A stretch of 25,000 bases of DNA from Acropora yongei (Eukaryota; Cnidaria; Anthozoa; Scleractinia; Acroporidae): positions 2,687,169 through 2,712,168 of the forward strand of contig BLFN01000393.1 in NCBI GenBank assembly GCA_014634225.1, read 5' to 3'. Position numbers and translations under genes: made by a program. A model generated the notes under the pieces. That model did not search any database and had not been told where the DNA came from. It saw nothing but the letters and a program-made list of their open reading frames with translations. Each line of letters begins with the position of its first letter. Positions within the stretch are counted from its first letter, which is position 1. Below are positions 1-10,620 of the stretch, one piece after another.

Positions 1-2860
1 ATTGTATCATCTTTAGTTTAATAGTCACACACGTTCATGATACCCCGGAGAGGGGCCTCTTTCAAACTTCCATTTTGTTTTTACAACCCTCTCAGTCGAC
101 TGCTAGGGCGTTTAGTTGGAGTGGCCTTGATGTAACATTAAACACTGGCTTGAATCCCCAGCTTCTTTGAAGTTTAAATTAATTGTAGTTACAAAGCATT
201 TAGAAACTGTATGACTAAGCCTTAAATTGGCACCAGAAGTCGCTGCTCTCCATCCTTAAAAAGTAAGGTCTCAAGTTTTTCTGCTCTTGTATTCTTGTCA
301 TTGTTTTCTTTCATGACACCAACTGGCACGTGACTGGAAAGTTCGCTCATGTGCGCAAAGGAGCTTGGCTCTGGTGTGTACTAATCTTACTTTCTATGAC
401 AAATGACTATTAAGATTGATTGAGATTTTAAGATTGTATTGAGATTTTATCCAAGGGGAACCAAATCCGAATTGAAATTCATGAAAATATAATGAGTTTA
501 GTAAACTTTAGCGAGAAGTGGCTTTTGGATGTTATCAAATTTCAGCTTCTTCAAAAGCTCGTCGTTTTCATTTAACAGTCGTAATGACATTGTTAGAAAC
601 CAAAATCGATAAGATTCTCATGTAAACTACCGATGTGCTTAGTTTTGGGAGTTCATTTATTATTTCCTTAGACTTGAAGCTGCACCGGCGGCTTCGTTTT
701 TGTGTCTAGCCTCGTTTCTAATGTCCAATTACGATGTGGTGTGATGTAGACGTCCATCGAACTCAGGCAATGTCAAACAGTTCTATGATATTGTTTGTCT
801 TTTATAAGCGCGAGCGTGTTTTGGTTTGGTTGTAAAATATAGAATTTCGGTAAAAACTGCGGAGATTCTTTGTACGTTGCTCTCCTTACCTCAGTCTACA
901 ACAGATAAAAGCTTTTAAGCTACCAATAGGGCCACATTTGTTTGTAACGGGTGACAAACGTCTAGCAAAACGAATTTGGGTGGATTAAGATGACGTCTTG
1001 ATGGAGTGTCGATCAAACATTTATTGGTGTTCAACACTCTGAAAATAAAATGAAAACGTTTCAATCCTTAATAGTCAACAGAGGTTTAGTAAAAGTCTTC
1101 TTTTGTTCGAACGGCTTACTTTAAATTAAATTCACGGATAGCTTCAGTTTTCAGGCAATGTTCGTATATACATATATATAAACAGATTTGAGGCTGAAAT
1201 AATACTCTTAGGACTATTCTTAGACTATATACTAGGGAAATATGCCTTACTCTTTCACCTAGATAGGTTTTATTGCATTTTGTAGATCTTCAACATTCAA
1301 AAATATATTCTGAAAAAACAATTTCAGCCTCGGGTACATTCTTATTTCATCCTTAGATTTTCGGAAACTTCTGTCTCAATATTCAAGTATTTTCTTATAA
1401 AAATAGTGTAGTCAAGTGCGAGGGAAAAGATTTAACACAGTTAACATGATTGAGTCGACAGAAACACCAGAATTATGAGGTCACGTTTCTTCAATTTAAA
1501 AACGTTCGTGTTTGAGTTCGCTAATTCCCAGTTCGAACCCTCTCGGCACGTGTTTGCGCCCTGACAATCTTTTTAGGCCAGAAGACGGAGTATCAAGTGC
1601 CTGTGATTATCAAGGCAAAGAATTAGTGTTTGGGATAATAATTCCTTCCCGGTTTGCGCTTTTATGAAACAGGAAAAGCAGCTAATAGCCTATAACCGCA
1701 CTGATTCCTCTCGACAAGACGTCTTGTCACTTATCAACAACTAAATTGGTTTTTCGCGTGCCCCTTCAAATGTTGAATACTTAATCGTGCATTTTGCGTT
1801 TAGAGGTTGTTTTTGAATGGAAGATCTAACTCATTTTGAAACATGTGACGACCTAAAAGTCCCTCGACCATAGTTTCGCACGGGGGTACACATTTCCCTG
1901 TTCTTAGTTCTTTCACACCAGCGAGAAGTGAAAAAGATGAGGATTTTCAATCAGCGTAAAATATTCATTAAAACGCGATCTTTGTTCTCAGTTGACTTGA
2001 ACTCTTTTTAGTTGGTATTTTGGATACTTCTTTGGAAAATCAGCTTATTCCTCGATAAGGAGATTTGAAGAAAGTATGTTTCGACAAGTGAAAGCCTGAG
2101 TGCTAACATTACCAAAAATTTAATCACACCTGCATTTGAAGGAATGATGAATAACTTAATGCGAAGAAATATCAAACAGCAAACTGCTTCCTTACAACTT
2201 TGCGGTTGACTGAATAATTGCTTTGCGCTTTTCAAATCGGGGAAAATCGGGAGTGTTTAACCACTTCGACTTCTTTTGGGTAACGCCCTACTTTTATCGA
2301 TCGACTTTTAATCTTTTAATTAGTATTTCGCGCGGTGTTTCTTTTCATGTGTTCTTTTTCTGTCTTTTTTTTTTTTCGGTGATCAGAGGATTTCGATTGA
2401 CATGTATTATCTGAAACTTGTTTTGACAAATGCTGAAACATTAGCGAGTGACTTGCAGCTTTTCGCAGAGTGGAAGGAAACGTCAAGTCACGCTTGAAAT
2501 ATGCGTTTTGAAAAAACGCAAAGGAACTTGTTTTATTGTGACTAACTTGAATTTTTCCCCTACCAGCCACAAATTATGTTTCGAGCAAATTCTAAATCTT
2601 GAGAGGCAGACATTAAAAAAAGAGAATTTCGTGCTTTTATGGCAAGCATACTGGAGTCGTTCCAAACAAAGCTGGTGCTGTTAATCTGAACAGGAAAGGT
2701 CGAGTTGTTTGTGTAGGCCTGTGGTTTGATAACGGAATTCACAAATTAATCGACGAACATCTTTGAAATGGAATGACAAGCTAGGTGTTCATTTTGCGGT
2801 TCCCGTTTTTCTGCGTTTTTGCTTTCAATGGTCGACAATGAGGAAAGGTGCATTTTTCTG

Positions 2861-2879
2861 CGGCGCGCGAAATGCGCCG
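2861..2879. repeat. Small GC-rich inverted repeat (6-bp arms)
   Basis: CGGCGC at 2861-2866 pairs with GCGCCG at 2874-2879 around a 7-nt loop. It stands out because the surrounding DNA is AT-rich. No function can be assigned. Confidence 0.45.
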
Positions 2880-3091
2880 ATAGGAAATGGTTTTTTTTAC
2901 CACACGTCTTCAATTCAAGGTTAATTTCTTAAGCAGTTTGTCGACTTCTTTTGGCGGCCACTAAGCGTGGCTTTGGTTTGGTATGTTACTAAGAATAGAG
3001 TAACAGTGTTCTTTTTAGTTCATATGTTGAGAAATGTCGAGATACATAACGATATTTTCAGCTCCTAAATCAGTTAATAAGTTAGTCCAGG

Positions 3092-3181
3092 AGACCGTCA
3101 CCCTCGGTCTTTAATAATGTTTGTCGCTCTGCGTGTAATTAGTCTGCTATCACCTCTTTGTACCCAGGCAGTTCGGCTGGG
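3092..3181. repeat. Two adjacent short hairpins
   Basis: AGACCG (3092-3097) pairs with CGGTCT (3105-3110) across 7 nt. Then CCCAG (3163-3167) pairs with CTGGG (3177-3181) across 9 nt. The arms are short enough to occur by chance, but two GC-rich stems lie within 90 bp in AT-rich DNA. I see no known ncRNA family signature. Confidence 0.3.
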
Positions 3182-4013
3182 CAGACCTGCAAGTCAGATT
3201 AGTACTAAGTAGCGCTCAGTTCTTTCTTATTGTAAAAGCACCAATATGAAAGTTTTACTTGTTTATTTTCGCCCCATGAATTGTGTGTTTACAATGTCGC
3301 ATAGCATACTTTGCGATGATGTCGTCCGTATTTAACCAACCGACGAACGAAGGATTGACTGACGTTTGTAGAATCGATGACAACACGCATTTGTCTTAAT
3401 AACCACAGCTTTTCTTCTGAATATACTTTCTATGATACAGTGTGGTTATGTAGAGTGTTGTGAGCGAGAACAGAACTTTTAAATCATTGTCATCGAATCG
3501 TCAACTACGGGGAAAATTTTATCGGATGTTTGTGTGTTAAGAAATAAAAGGTAGAAGATTTAACTTTGGTTTTCAAATTTTTTTATTCAAATAATAGCAG
3601 GACGATTTTGTCAGCTGCGGCTATCTCAACACGGAGTGTTTCCAAGCTTGTGAAAAACCTTGCCTTTTGATGTCCTTGCAGTTTTAACTCCTGTCGTGAT
3701 TTATGGTGTATGTTTGACATACTTTTCGTTTCTGTCACTTAATTGTGTTGTCTTGGTGTTCATTTCTTGTTTTGTGTTTGTCAATTGGAAGCTTTTTCTT
3801 TGGTGAAATTCAGTGTGAGTTTATACTCTACAAGCTTGTTGTTCTAGGTCCTAATGTTTGACGACGCAAGGCTTTCATCATTTCGATTATCTTGTGTTTA
3901 CTCACAACAGCTTATATCCTGGAGTGAATCCGTTTGAGCGGCGAGTGCGATAAGAGAGCTGCACCCGCATAGTTTTCTTTCATCGCCTAGGACGCCGCCT
4001 TCGCGGAAGACGG

Positions 4014-4032
4014 AGCATTCGCGCGCAATGCC
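4014..4032. repeat. CG-rich interrupted palindrome
   Basis: GCATT (4015-4019) and AATGC (4027-4031) flank a CGCGCG core. The element sits at the end of a patch (about 3930-4035) clearly richer in G+C and CpG than its surroundings. It could be a regulatory element or part of an old repeat. A minus-strand open frame crosses it (3898-4080), ending near a GTGAGT donor-like string, but no convincing acceptor was found, so I do not call an exon. Confidence 0.3.
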
Positions 4033-6302
4033 ACAGAATGCGATTAACGAAAAATTATTTGCTTTCTTAAACCTCGACAAACATCTTTCTCAACTGAGCT
4101 ACATACCTCTTCATAAAATCGATGGCTTAAGCAGTTGTATCTGATGGTCTCAGTCATAAAATGTCGAGGTTCTGATTTCGATTGATTTAAACTTCTTTTA
4201 AGGACGTTGTACGGAAAATCGCTCAGATGTCTTCTCGGCATAGGTTTTGTTTTGTCCGAACACGAACTTATTAACCTTGTAGTTTCATTAACATCTTCTT
4301 GCGGTCTAGTTTTGTAAGATCAGTAAGTGATTGGTTTTCTACTACACATTCTTTTTTTGCAAGACTCGACAGGCACTATCTACACGGAAACTTTAGGTAA
4401 ACATTCATATTGACTGGGTGTTGCGTGTCTTATATAGCGGCATGTTCATAGAAAGGCCTCACGCAATAAAATGAACTACACACAAGAAACACGAAAATAT
4501 TTTGTAATTTTTGGCATTTACACTAAATACATGAACTCTAAGCCAACGAGCCAAGTGCTAAACTATAAAACCTAACGAAACGAGTTCTCTTTTTTATCGC
4601 TTGGAAACTGAAATGATTATCGTAAGAGTCTTGACGTGCTAAGACTTGTATCTCCTTCTTCCTGTTATTTTGATTACTTTTCTTTTGTTATAAACTGCTA
4701 ACAGCTAATTACGGACCATGGAAAGATCAAAGATCAGCTACTTTTTCGCGGTTGAAAACGACGGTTTTCGGCTAGATGTGCTTGAGACTTCAAAAGTGTG
4801 AAAACTATCTGTAAACAAACACCTGGAAAAGTTTTTTGATTAGCTGTTGTGCAAAGTTTATACTCAGTCTAAATCTCATTTACCCATGTGAAGCCGGGGA
4901 GGTGGGTCAATTGAAATGATGTTTAAGAACCATTTTAATTCAACTAACTATTGAATACCGAAGACCGGAGTAGACGTCAATACAAAATAATGAATTTCCT
5001 GACGATATTCAATATTATAAATTGAACACGAGGAAACTATAATTCTAAACAAAAGGGAAATTAAGTAAACGATATCAGTTGAGAACGTTTTCATTTCGCT
5101 AGAAGTTCGCAGGCCTTCTCGGCATTCTCAGTGCATCTGTGATTCCTGTGATTACACAATGATTGTTTGTCTGACTTCACACACCAACAGTTTGGCACAG
5201 TTACCCACACACTGCAAGGGGCATTTTGTTGTTTTTCTCCTATTTTGGAAGTTAAAGAGTCATCCTAGTGAACTGATCATGACGTGATTCCAATCCTAAG
5301 GGCATCGGAGCACCTGATGGCGAACTAGAGTTAGCGTGGTACTGAAAAACTAGGTTAGCAGAGGAACGTCAAGTCAACTACCATAGCCAATATTGTACTG
5401 TATATATGAGTAGGAAAAGAACATTCTGAGTGGTCTGTTTTTAAACAGTTGAATTTTTCGTATGTAAAATGTGCGGAAAAGCCATTCGGAAAACTCCGAC
5501 CCGCTTATTATATAAAGCTTGTCTTTTCATACGTTGTAAAGGGATGGAAAATTAAATTAACTGTAACGGTTCCGTGCACCAAGACGCCTTCGTTTCGAAG
5601 AGACAGAGAGAATTATGTCACCTTAAATACGCCCGAAAAGTTTCTGGTTTTGCGAGAAAAGGGTCCCTCAGCCGCTCTCATCATGCATTTAAGTTATTAC
5701 GATAGATTCAACATCCATGTCTTGCCAACTCAGTGCTGAGAAACTCATTTGATACGCAAATAACTTGCCTATATCTCACGATCAGTGTTAATTCAGTAAG
5801 CTTTGAGTCATATGATAGTTTCCTGAGGAAGTTCAGTTTGCCCCGGTCTAAGGAGAAAAATTGAAATCAAAAAACCATTTCCGTCGATACAGGAAAATTA
5901 TGGAAAGAGAAATAGGGTTCCGGAAATACACACGTTGGATATAGATTACGTCAAACAGTTAACTGCCGCGCGCTCTTTCGATATTCCGTAGGTCTCCCGT
6001 TAGTTTTGATTCACGGACAGCGAGAGAACTAGAAAAACGGGAAAGTGACATTTTCGGCCTCTGCATAGAGTTTTCAGTAATGTTTAGTTTCCGATAATTC
6101 TCGGAGCATGATAACGAAACTTATTATTGTAGTACATGATTAAATTTTCTTTGACTTTGTTGCCCAGAAGTAAATTGAGGATTTTTGCAATGTCAAATCG
6201 TTTTGATAGCAAAGACGCTCTGCTTGGTCACTCTTATTCAAAATCAGTTACAAATAATTGGGTTTTAGTATTGAGCAACTCTTCAAGTGCTGTATCCAGA
6301 TC

Positions 6303-6470
6303 GATTTTAAATTTGTTGCTGGTTTTTGAGTAGAAGGGAAAACCGAAATTAAAGACACAGAACCTCAAGGAGCAGAGGAGTCTTAGCAGTAACACTCGAT
6401 TTACATATGACACTTTGTCTAGGATCGAAGGTGGTGGGAGGCAATAGCTCTCACCACCACGCCACCCCTG
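6303..6470 (-). mobile_element. Diverged tRNA-derived SINE (minus strand)
   Basis: On the minus strand the order matches a SINE layout that I recall as abundant in coral and anemone genomes. First is a tRNA-like head with an A-box-like GGTGAGAGCTATTGCCTCCC string (complement of about 6440-6460). Next is a B-box-like CCTTCGATCCT (complement of 6421-6431), then a body with GTCATATG (complement of 6394-6401), a CTCTGCTCCTTGAGG string (complement of about 6364-6378), and GGTTTTCCCTTCTACTCAAAAACC (complement of 6321-6344, read here as separate motifs) near the 3' end. The spacing between A and B boxes is shorter than in a tRNA, so the head carries an internal deletion and Pol III activity is unlikely. 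Part of the head also forms a stem, GGTGGTG (6430-6436) with CACCACC (6452-6458). Many substitutions suggest an old copy. The family assignment rests on memory of the consensus. Confidence 0.7.
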
Positions 6471-9020
6471 CTTCACAGATTTGGGAAAGAAAGGGATTTA
6501 TTTCTTATCAGTTATTACGCAAGATCAGACACCGGTTGTGGCAAATGCGTCATTTGATCGACTCTTGATGCGGAAAAAAGCAATTTCCAGCTCGAATTAT
6601 TTCCCAAACGTTAAAAAAAAAGTTTGTCCCGATCTGAAGATCACAAGCATTGAGCTTCAAGGAAGATCTTTACTGATGCTAAACATTTCAGAAAGAATGC
6701 GATTATATAAGATTAATCCCTAGCCGCCTTAGTCAAACTGAGTGAAAACTAGAGCTTGGGTTTCATGAGCTACAAAGATTATCATCCGGATCGGATTAAA
6801 AACCTCTAAGACAGCCACAGCACCACAGACGAATTGTTGCGCGAGGAAAGTTTTCCTTTGGCTTAATCCTTCTTGCTTTATGTGGAACGAGCCGTATGAA
6901 CAAAAGAAGGAAAAACCTGAAATTTGAGAAAAAAGAGAAGATCGGATTGGAAGGAGAAGGTATCGTTAATTGGCGACACCTCAATAGAACCCGAGTAAAC
7001 TAAGAGAGTTTATAATCAGTTTCGTCGTCATAACGGAATATGTGATTCTTTCCAGAAGTTGAGAGAAATGAATCATTTATAAGCGTATATACTAGGTTTC
7101 CTGAGTAGGCTGTGAAACTAAAGATAAGGTCAGATTTATTTAAATAATAACTCTGAATACTGTATCGAGTAAACAGAGCGAGAGGCGTATGACGGCACTA
7201 TAGTATTGGGTATTATGTAGTTTCGGGATGGTACGACGGAGATGTTTTGGTGTCACACAAAATCGGGTTTAGAGCTGATATATTTCTAAGTTACAAGAAG
7301 CTGATAGCAATACATTTCTTTCATTTTTTTTTGGAAATAGAGTCAGGAATTATGCGAACACAATTCAAATTTAGACGTGGACCATCACATCTTGCTGCGC
7401 CTCTTTTAGCTTGAAATGGTCAAGATTTTCTTTCGAAATTTGCGGAGAAAATAAGTGGAATAACGAAACAATTAATTGGCGTTTCAACCTATGTTGTCTT
7501 CTCACAGTTCCTCTACTCTCTGAGCGAGACTTCTCGAACCATTCCTTGCAAGTTTTGAATACTTTGTGGAAATCCTTAAGGATTTAACCCTTATCTGCTC
7601 TAAAATGTCAAAAGTCTTGGCTAGACACTCTGCTGTGCTGACGTTTGTCTTCTGTATTTTTTTTCCTCTGAGTAAACACTGGATGGATTTTAGTCTCAAA
7701 TGCAAGGAAACAATAAGCCGCATGCCAAACAGCACCACAGGAAGAAACTTCGACTAGCTTTCATTTGCATGACAGTATTTTACGATTTCACCCACTGACT
7801 CCAAAGGTATAACTACCTCGTAGACCATAGTACTGAAACAGCACCATAGCCAAGCACTGCTCAGTAGATTTCATTTGAATGACCATTCTTTGAAAAATTC
7901 ACGCGCACCATAATATGCAACCGTCCAACCCGAAACGTCTTGTAGTAGTTTAAATCTTCAAATCACAATTTGGAACCACGTAATAAGTGATAATATATGG
8001 TGAGCAAGTCCTTAACAGAGAGCTTTTTGAGTGGTTTTAATCAAACGTTCGCTTTTTGAGGATTAAACTCGTGACGTTAAACATCAAAAGCACCTTGGAC
8101 AACTCAAACAACTTCAAAGGAAAGTTCTTTTCGAGAATTTGACTTAAATGAAATTCGATGACTAAAAACTAAAACGTTTTTATCACCGGCCGAAGCTGAC
8201 AGCTCGCCCTTTGAAAAACCTTTTTTCACGAGTTCTGTTAGTTGTTTTCACAAGAACGTTTAAATCAGGAAATACTTGGAACATTTTGAAAAATGCTCTT
8301 CCTGTGTTCAGCTATCCAAAGCCACGATGATTTTTTTAATTAAGTTCGTTTTTCTGTAATTGGCGTGGAGCAAAACCGCACTTGTTTCTTCAGTAGTTGG
8401 TTCCTTTCAAGCTGCGGGGTACATGAGTGTTATTGTAATTACGTCGAAATTGATAAAGCGTGTTTTTCTAGTGACAAACGCATCTAAAAATATCCCAACC
8501 GCACTTTCTCATCAATTGCCAAAGGCAAGCGAAAGATTTCGCAACTTTCCCAATTGCGGATTCGATTTAGAACTACGGTCGGCAAAACGAATATTTACAA
8601 CCTGCTATTGAAAAACTTCCACAAACACAAGTTCGCTTTGAAGTCGTTTGTTTTTTATTTTTTAACCTTTTAGGCTAAAAACACGAGAGCGTTACTTAAG
8701 AACACAGTCAATTAACCTTAGACCGAAACGTACATGGTGTCTCCTGGCATGGCTTAAATTAAGTACACTCGACCTCGAGATAACTTTTGGGTCTTGTTTA
8801 CTTTTCAACCGTTTTCCGAAAGATTCAGTTGGCAACAGGTTTCTGCGCAAATTACTTACACTAAGCGTTAGAAGCAAATTATTTTTAAGTGGTTATTTTA
8901 ATGCATACGATGTTTGTATTTGAAGATTAAAGTCGGATTGGCATCGACTGTTAAAGCTGATTTCCTCACCACTTAGAATCACTTTTAGAAGGCGAAATCG
9001 TATATCTAGCGCCCCATGAA
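6471..9020. other. Non-coding stretch without a supportable gene
   Basis: Open frames at 6481-6723, 7502-7738 (minus), 7566-7757 and 8360-8611 are short. None has a recognised domain, good splice context or compositional shift. A TTTTATTTTTT run near 8650 contains the complement of AATAAA. I found no convincing repeat family. The 3' side, nearest 9020, may be the downstream flank of the minus-strand gene ending at 9315. Confidence 0.5.
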
Positions 9021-9026
9021 GTATTT

Positions 9027-9032
9027 TTTTAA
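9027..9032 (-). promoter_or_regulatory. Possible poly(A) signal (ATTAAA) for the minus-strand gene
   Basis: TTTAAT on the plus strand reads ATTAAA, the common variant poly(A) signal, on the minus strand. It lies about 285 nt past the stop codon at 9315-9317, a plausible 3' UTR length. Such hexamers are frequent in AT-rich DNA, so support is weak. Another candidate (AATAAA on minus) sits near 8650. Confidence 0.25.
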
Positions 9033-9314
9033 TCATCTTCCATTTTTCCGTAAAACATAATGTTAATCTTCACGAGGAATCTACTTCAGAGAATGCCAGC
9101 AATTTATGAGCAGTTTCTTTTTCGGTTTCTCACGAGTTTTTTTTGCAGGAGTTCCAATATTTCCGGCTCTCGGTCATCATACAGTTCACAGCAATTGTCC
9201 ACATATCTTGATTTGTCAATTGCAAATTCAACGGATATTTACACCCTGTAAAATATTATACTCTCATTTTAAATAAGTGAGATACACATACATAGCCTAG
9301 CATCCGGCTACTGT

Positions 9315-9676
9315 TTAAATCTCTGTGGAACTTAGTCTGTCGCTTTGAAGCTCTGTAAAATCAAACGACGACATATCCAAGTCCATGGAAATAGTTTTTG
9401 GAAGAGTGTTATCTTTTGAGGTATTCTTATTTAAAGTTCTCTTGAACTCCTCAGAGGAAAAGCTATTTGTCTTGTGCAGCTCCGTCTCAGAGGAAGATGA
9501 CAATATTACATCGTCTTCTTGGGAATCAGTTGACGCAGTAGATTCCGTCGATTTTCTCCTCAACATTGCGTCAAGATTTTGTCTCGAGTCTAATGCTAAG
9601 GAAGGCTTCCTTCGGTTGCGTGCGCTTAATCCCATGTCTTCCACGATGTCATATTTTTCAAATCCTCCACAAAGTG
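9315..9676 (-). CDS. 3'-terminal coding exon, serine-rich C-terminal tail of an unidentified protein (partial)
   Basis: This is the most convincing coding sequence in the window. It encodes 119 whole residues after a split codon (phase 1, first base from the preceding exon) and ends in TAA. The start shown is the splice acceptor, not an initiation codon; the only start codon upstream in frame is a TTG inside the intron tract. The peptide opens LCGGFEKYDIVEDMGLSARN and is hydrophilic throughout, with no membrane segment. It has two basic serine motifs, RRKPS and RRKS (the second a classical PKA-type RRxS site), then STESTASTDSQEDD, a run SSSSETE, and a closing acidic/serine segment ending SSTEI. 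The S-x-x-acidic pattern fits CK2 sites. I infer a cytosolic, regulated tail of a larger receptor, transporter or signalling protein, and I cannot name the family. Upstream exons should lie at higher coordinates, probably after a long intron. Confidence 0.65.
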
Positions 9677-9697
9677 CTGTAGAAGAGAGAAGCAAAA
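9677..9697 (-). other. Splice acceptor with polypyrimidine tract
   Basis: Read on the minus strand, this is TTTTGCTTCTCTCTTCTACAG directly before the exon. It has a long, nearly uninterrupted pyrimidine run and a canonical CAG. The open frame stays coding-like right up to this junction and becomes pyrimidine-repeat translation beyond it, which supports the boundary. Confidence 0.65.
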
Positions 9698-10379
9698 CTA
9701 TAAGTTACAAACAATCTAACATGACCTGAACTTCGCGTGCACAGCGCGCTTTCAGTTGACGGCAATAGAACATACAGGTGTCAAAAGTCACTTTCACTAT
9801 TTTCCTCGAAATTCAATCTCAGCATCACGACAAACTGAGAGGGTTCTTAATCGTGGTATAGCAACAACAATGCCGTTTTGTTCCGTTTGTCGTCCAACTT
9901 TAGTTGTTTCGTGTTTGAGTTTAACAGAAAGACTCGCCTAGTTTAAATCTTGGTTAAACAGAACGCTTTGCTGGCAAAACAAACCTGATAGACGAAAAGC
10001 AATGTCCTCCCATTCTTTTGGCCTCATTTCATTCATCATCTTCGTAAGCTTCGCTTTCGGATCGTTACGTTTTGACAGTGAAGTCTTTGCAAGTGTCCAC
10101 TCGCGTGTTAAGTCTCCAACGGAATTCCACTGCGATCGCTGTAAGGAGAGATGTGAATCTGTTGCAGTTAATGAGCAAAGCGACTCTATTTATAAGCCAT
10201 TGCGACGAAATAATGAAAGGATTATCGTTTGACGAATCGCATTTGAGGGGCCTTGACCTTTTGACTCTGTTTCCTGTTCAATTTGGCAGCTATTCTTTGA
10301 AAAGCTATTAAACTTATTTTAAGGCAGACGCAAAACATTTGTATTCTTCTGTTACATAAAACAAACGTCTCTCTCTTGG
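9698..10379. other. Presumed intron of the minus-strand gene, with one small plus-strand ORF
   Basis: By the exon model this lies inside the last intron of the minus-strand gene. A plus-strand ATG frame at 10002-10232 (76 codons) starts with a hydrophobic stretch (about residues 7-20, ISFIIFVSFAFG) like a signal peptide and has a CDRCKERC cluster. The start context has G at -3. Without a promoter, poly(A) or homology I cannot call it a gene. Nothing else stands out. Confidence 0.4.
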
Positions 10380-10620
10380 CATACTTCATGCGAAACGCCG
10401 TGACGCGTCTTAGACGCGACTCGATTGGCCAGCCCACTCTTAATTTCCTATAATCGCCCGTCCAGTAACCAACAAAACTGGTTTCTTTGAAAGATTTTGA
10501 TTCAGGAATCTTCCTGTAGGAAAAGGATGTTGTCGCAATTTCGGCGAGGAAGAACCGAAATGACGTCATGAGTTTTTTATCATCTGTTTCATTTCTTTTT
10601 GAGACTTGATGATCTGAGAA
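10380..10620. promoter_or_regulatory. Candidate promoter or intronic enhancer with CCAAT box and CRE
   Basis: This patch is richer in G+C than its flanks. It contains an odd palindrome with 7-bp arms, CGCGTCT-T-AGACGCG (10404-10418), an inverted CCAAT box (ATTGG, 10424-10428), ETS-like GGAA cores around 10505-10520, and a perfect cAMP-response element TGACGTCA at 10561-10568 inside a 10-bp palindrome. The motifs are seen directly; regulatory function is inferred. It lies about 0.7-0.9 kb upstream (minus-strand sense) of the 9315-9676 exon, so it could be an internal promoter or enhancer of that gene. A 115-codon minus-strand frame crosses the area (10222-10569), but its translation looks non-coding. 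Confidence 0.35.

Larger units (their letters stand above)
1..6302. other. Non-coding AT-rich stretch (intergenic or intronic)
   Basis: I see no supportable gene here. The open frames are short, mostly lack a good start context and read as low-complexity translations. What it does hold: a short TA-rich run near 1163-1182, a poly-T run near 2366-2378, small GC-rich inverted repeats at 2861-2879, 3092-3110 and 3163-3181, and a GC-rich patch around 3930-4035. CACGTG E-box cores occur near 327 and 1546. The longest plus frame (5449-5739) has no ATG start and no recognisable domain. This is either intergenic DNA or an intron of a gene whose exons lie outside. Confidence 0.6.

Noticed and set aside
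1525..1545. CAGTTCGAACCC, a B-box-like string
   Set aside because: No A box or stem partners on either strand at tRNA or SINE spacing.
3898..4080. Minus-strand exon ending at a GTGAGT donor
   Set aside because: The donor-like string is good, but I found no acceptor and the frame has no recognised sequence.
5449..5739. 96-codon plus frame
   Set aside because: It starts at TTG, sits in AT-rich DNA and has no recognisable domain or splice context. The length is within chance for 25 kb in six frames.
9385..9729. 114-codon plus-strand frame overlapping the minus-strand exon
   Set aside because: It is the antisense shadow of the better-supported exon. It crosses the splice acceptor and its composition mirrors the serine-rich minus frame.
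10222..10569. 115-codon minus frame
   Set aside because: The translation lacks any domain and lies over a promoter-like patch. No splice sites bound a sensible coding part.
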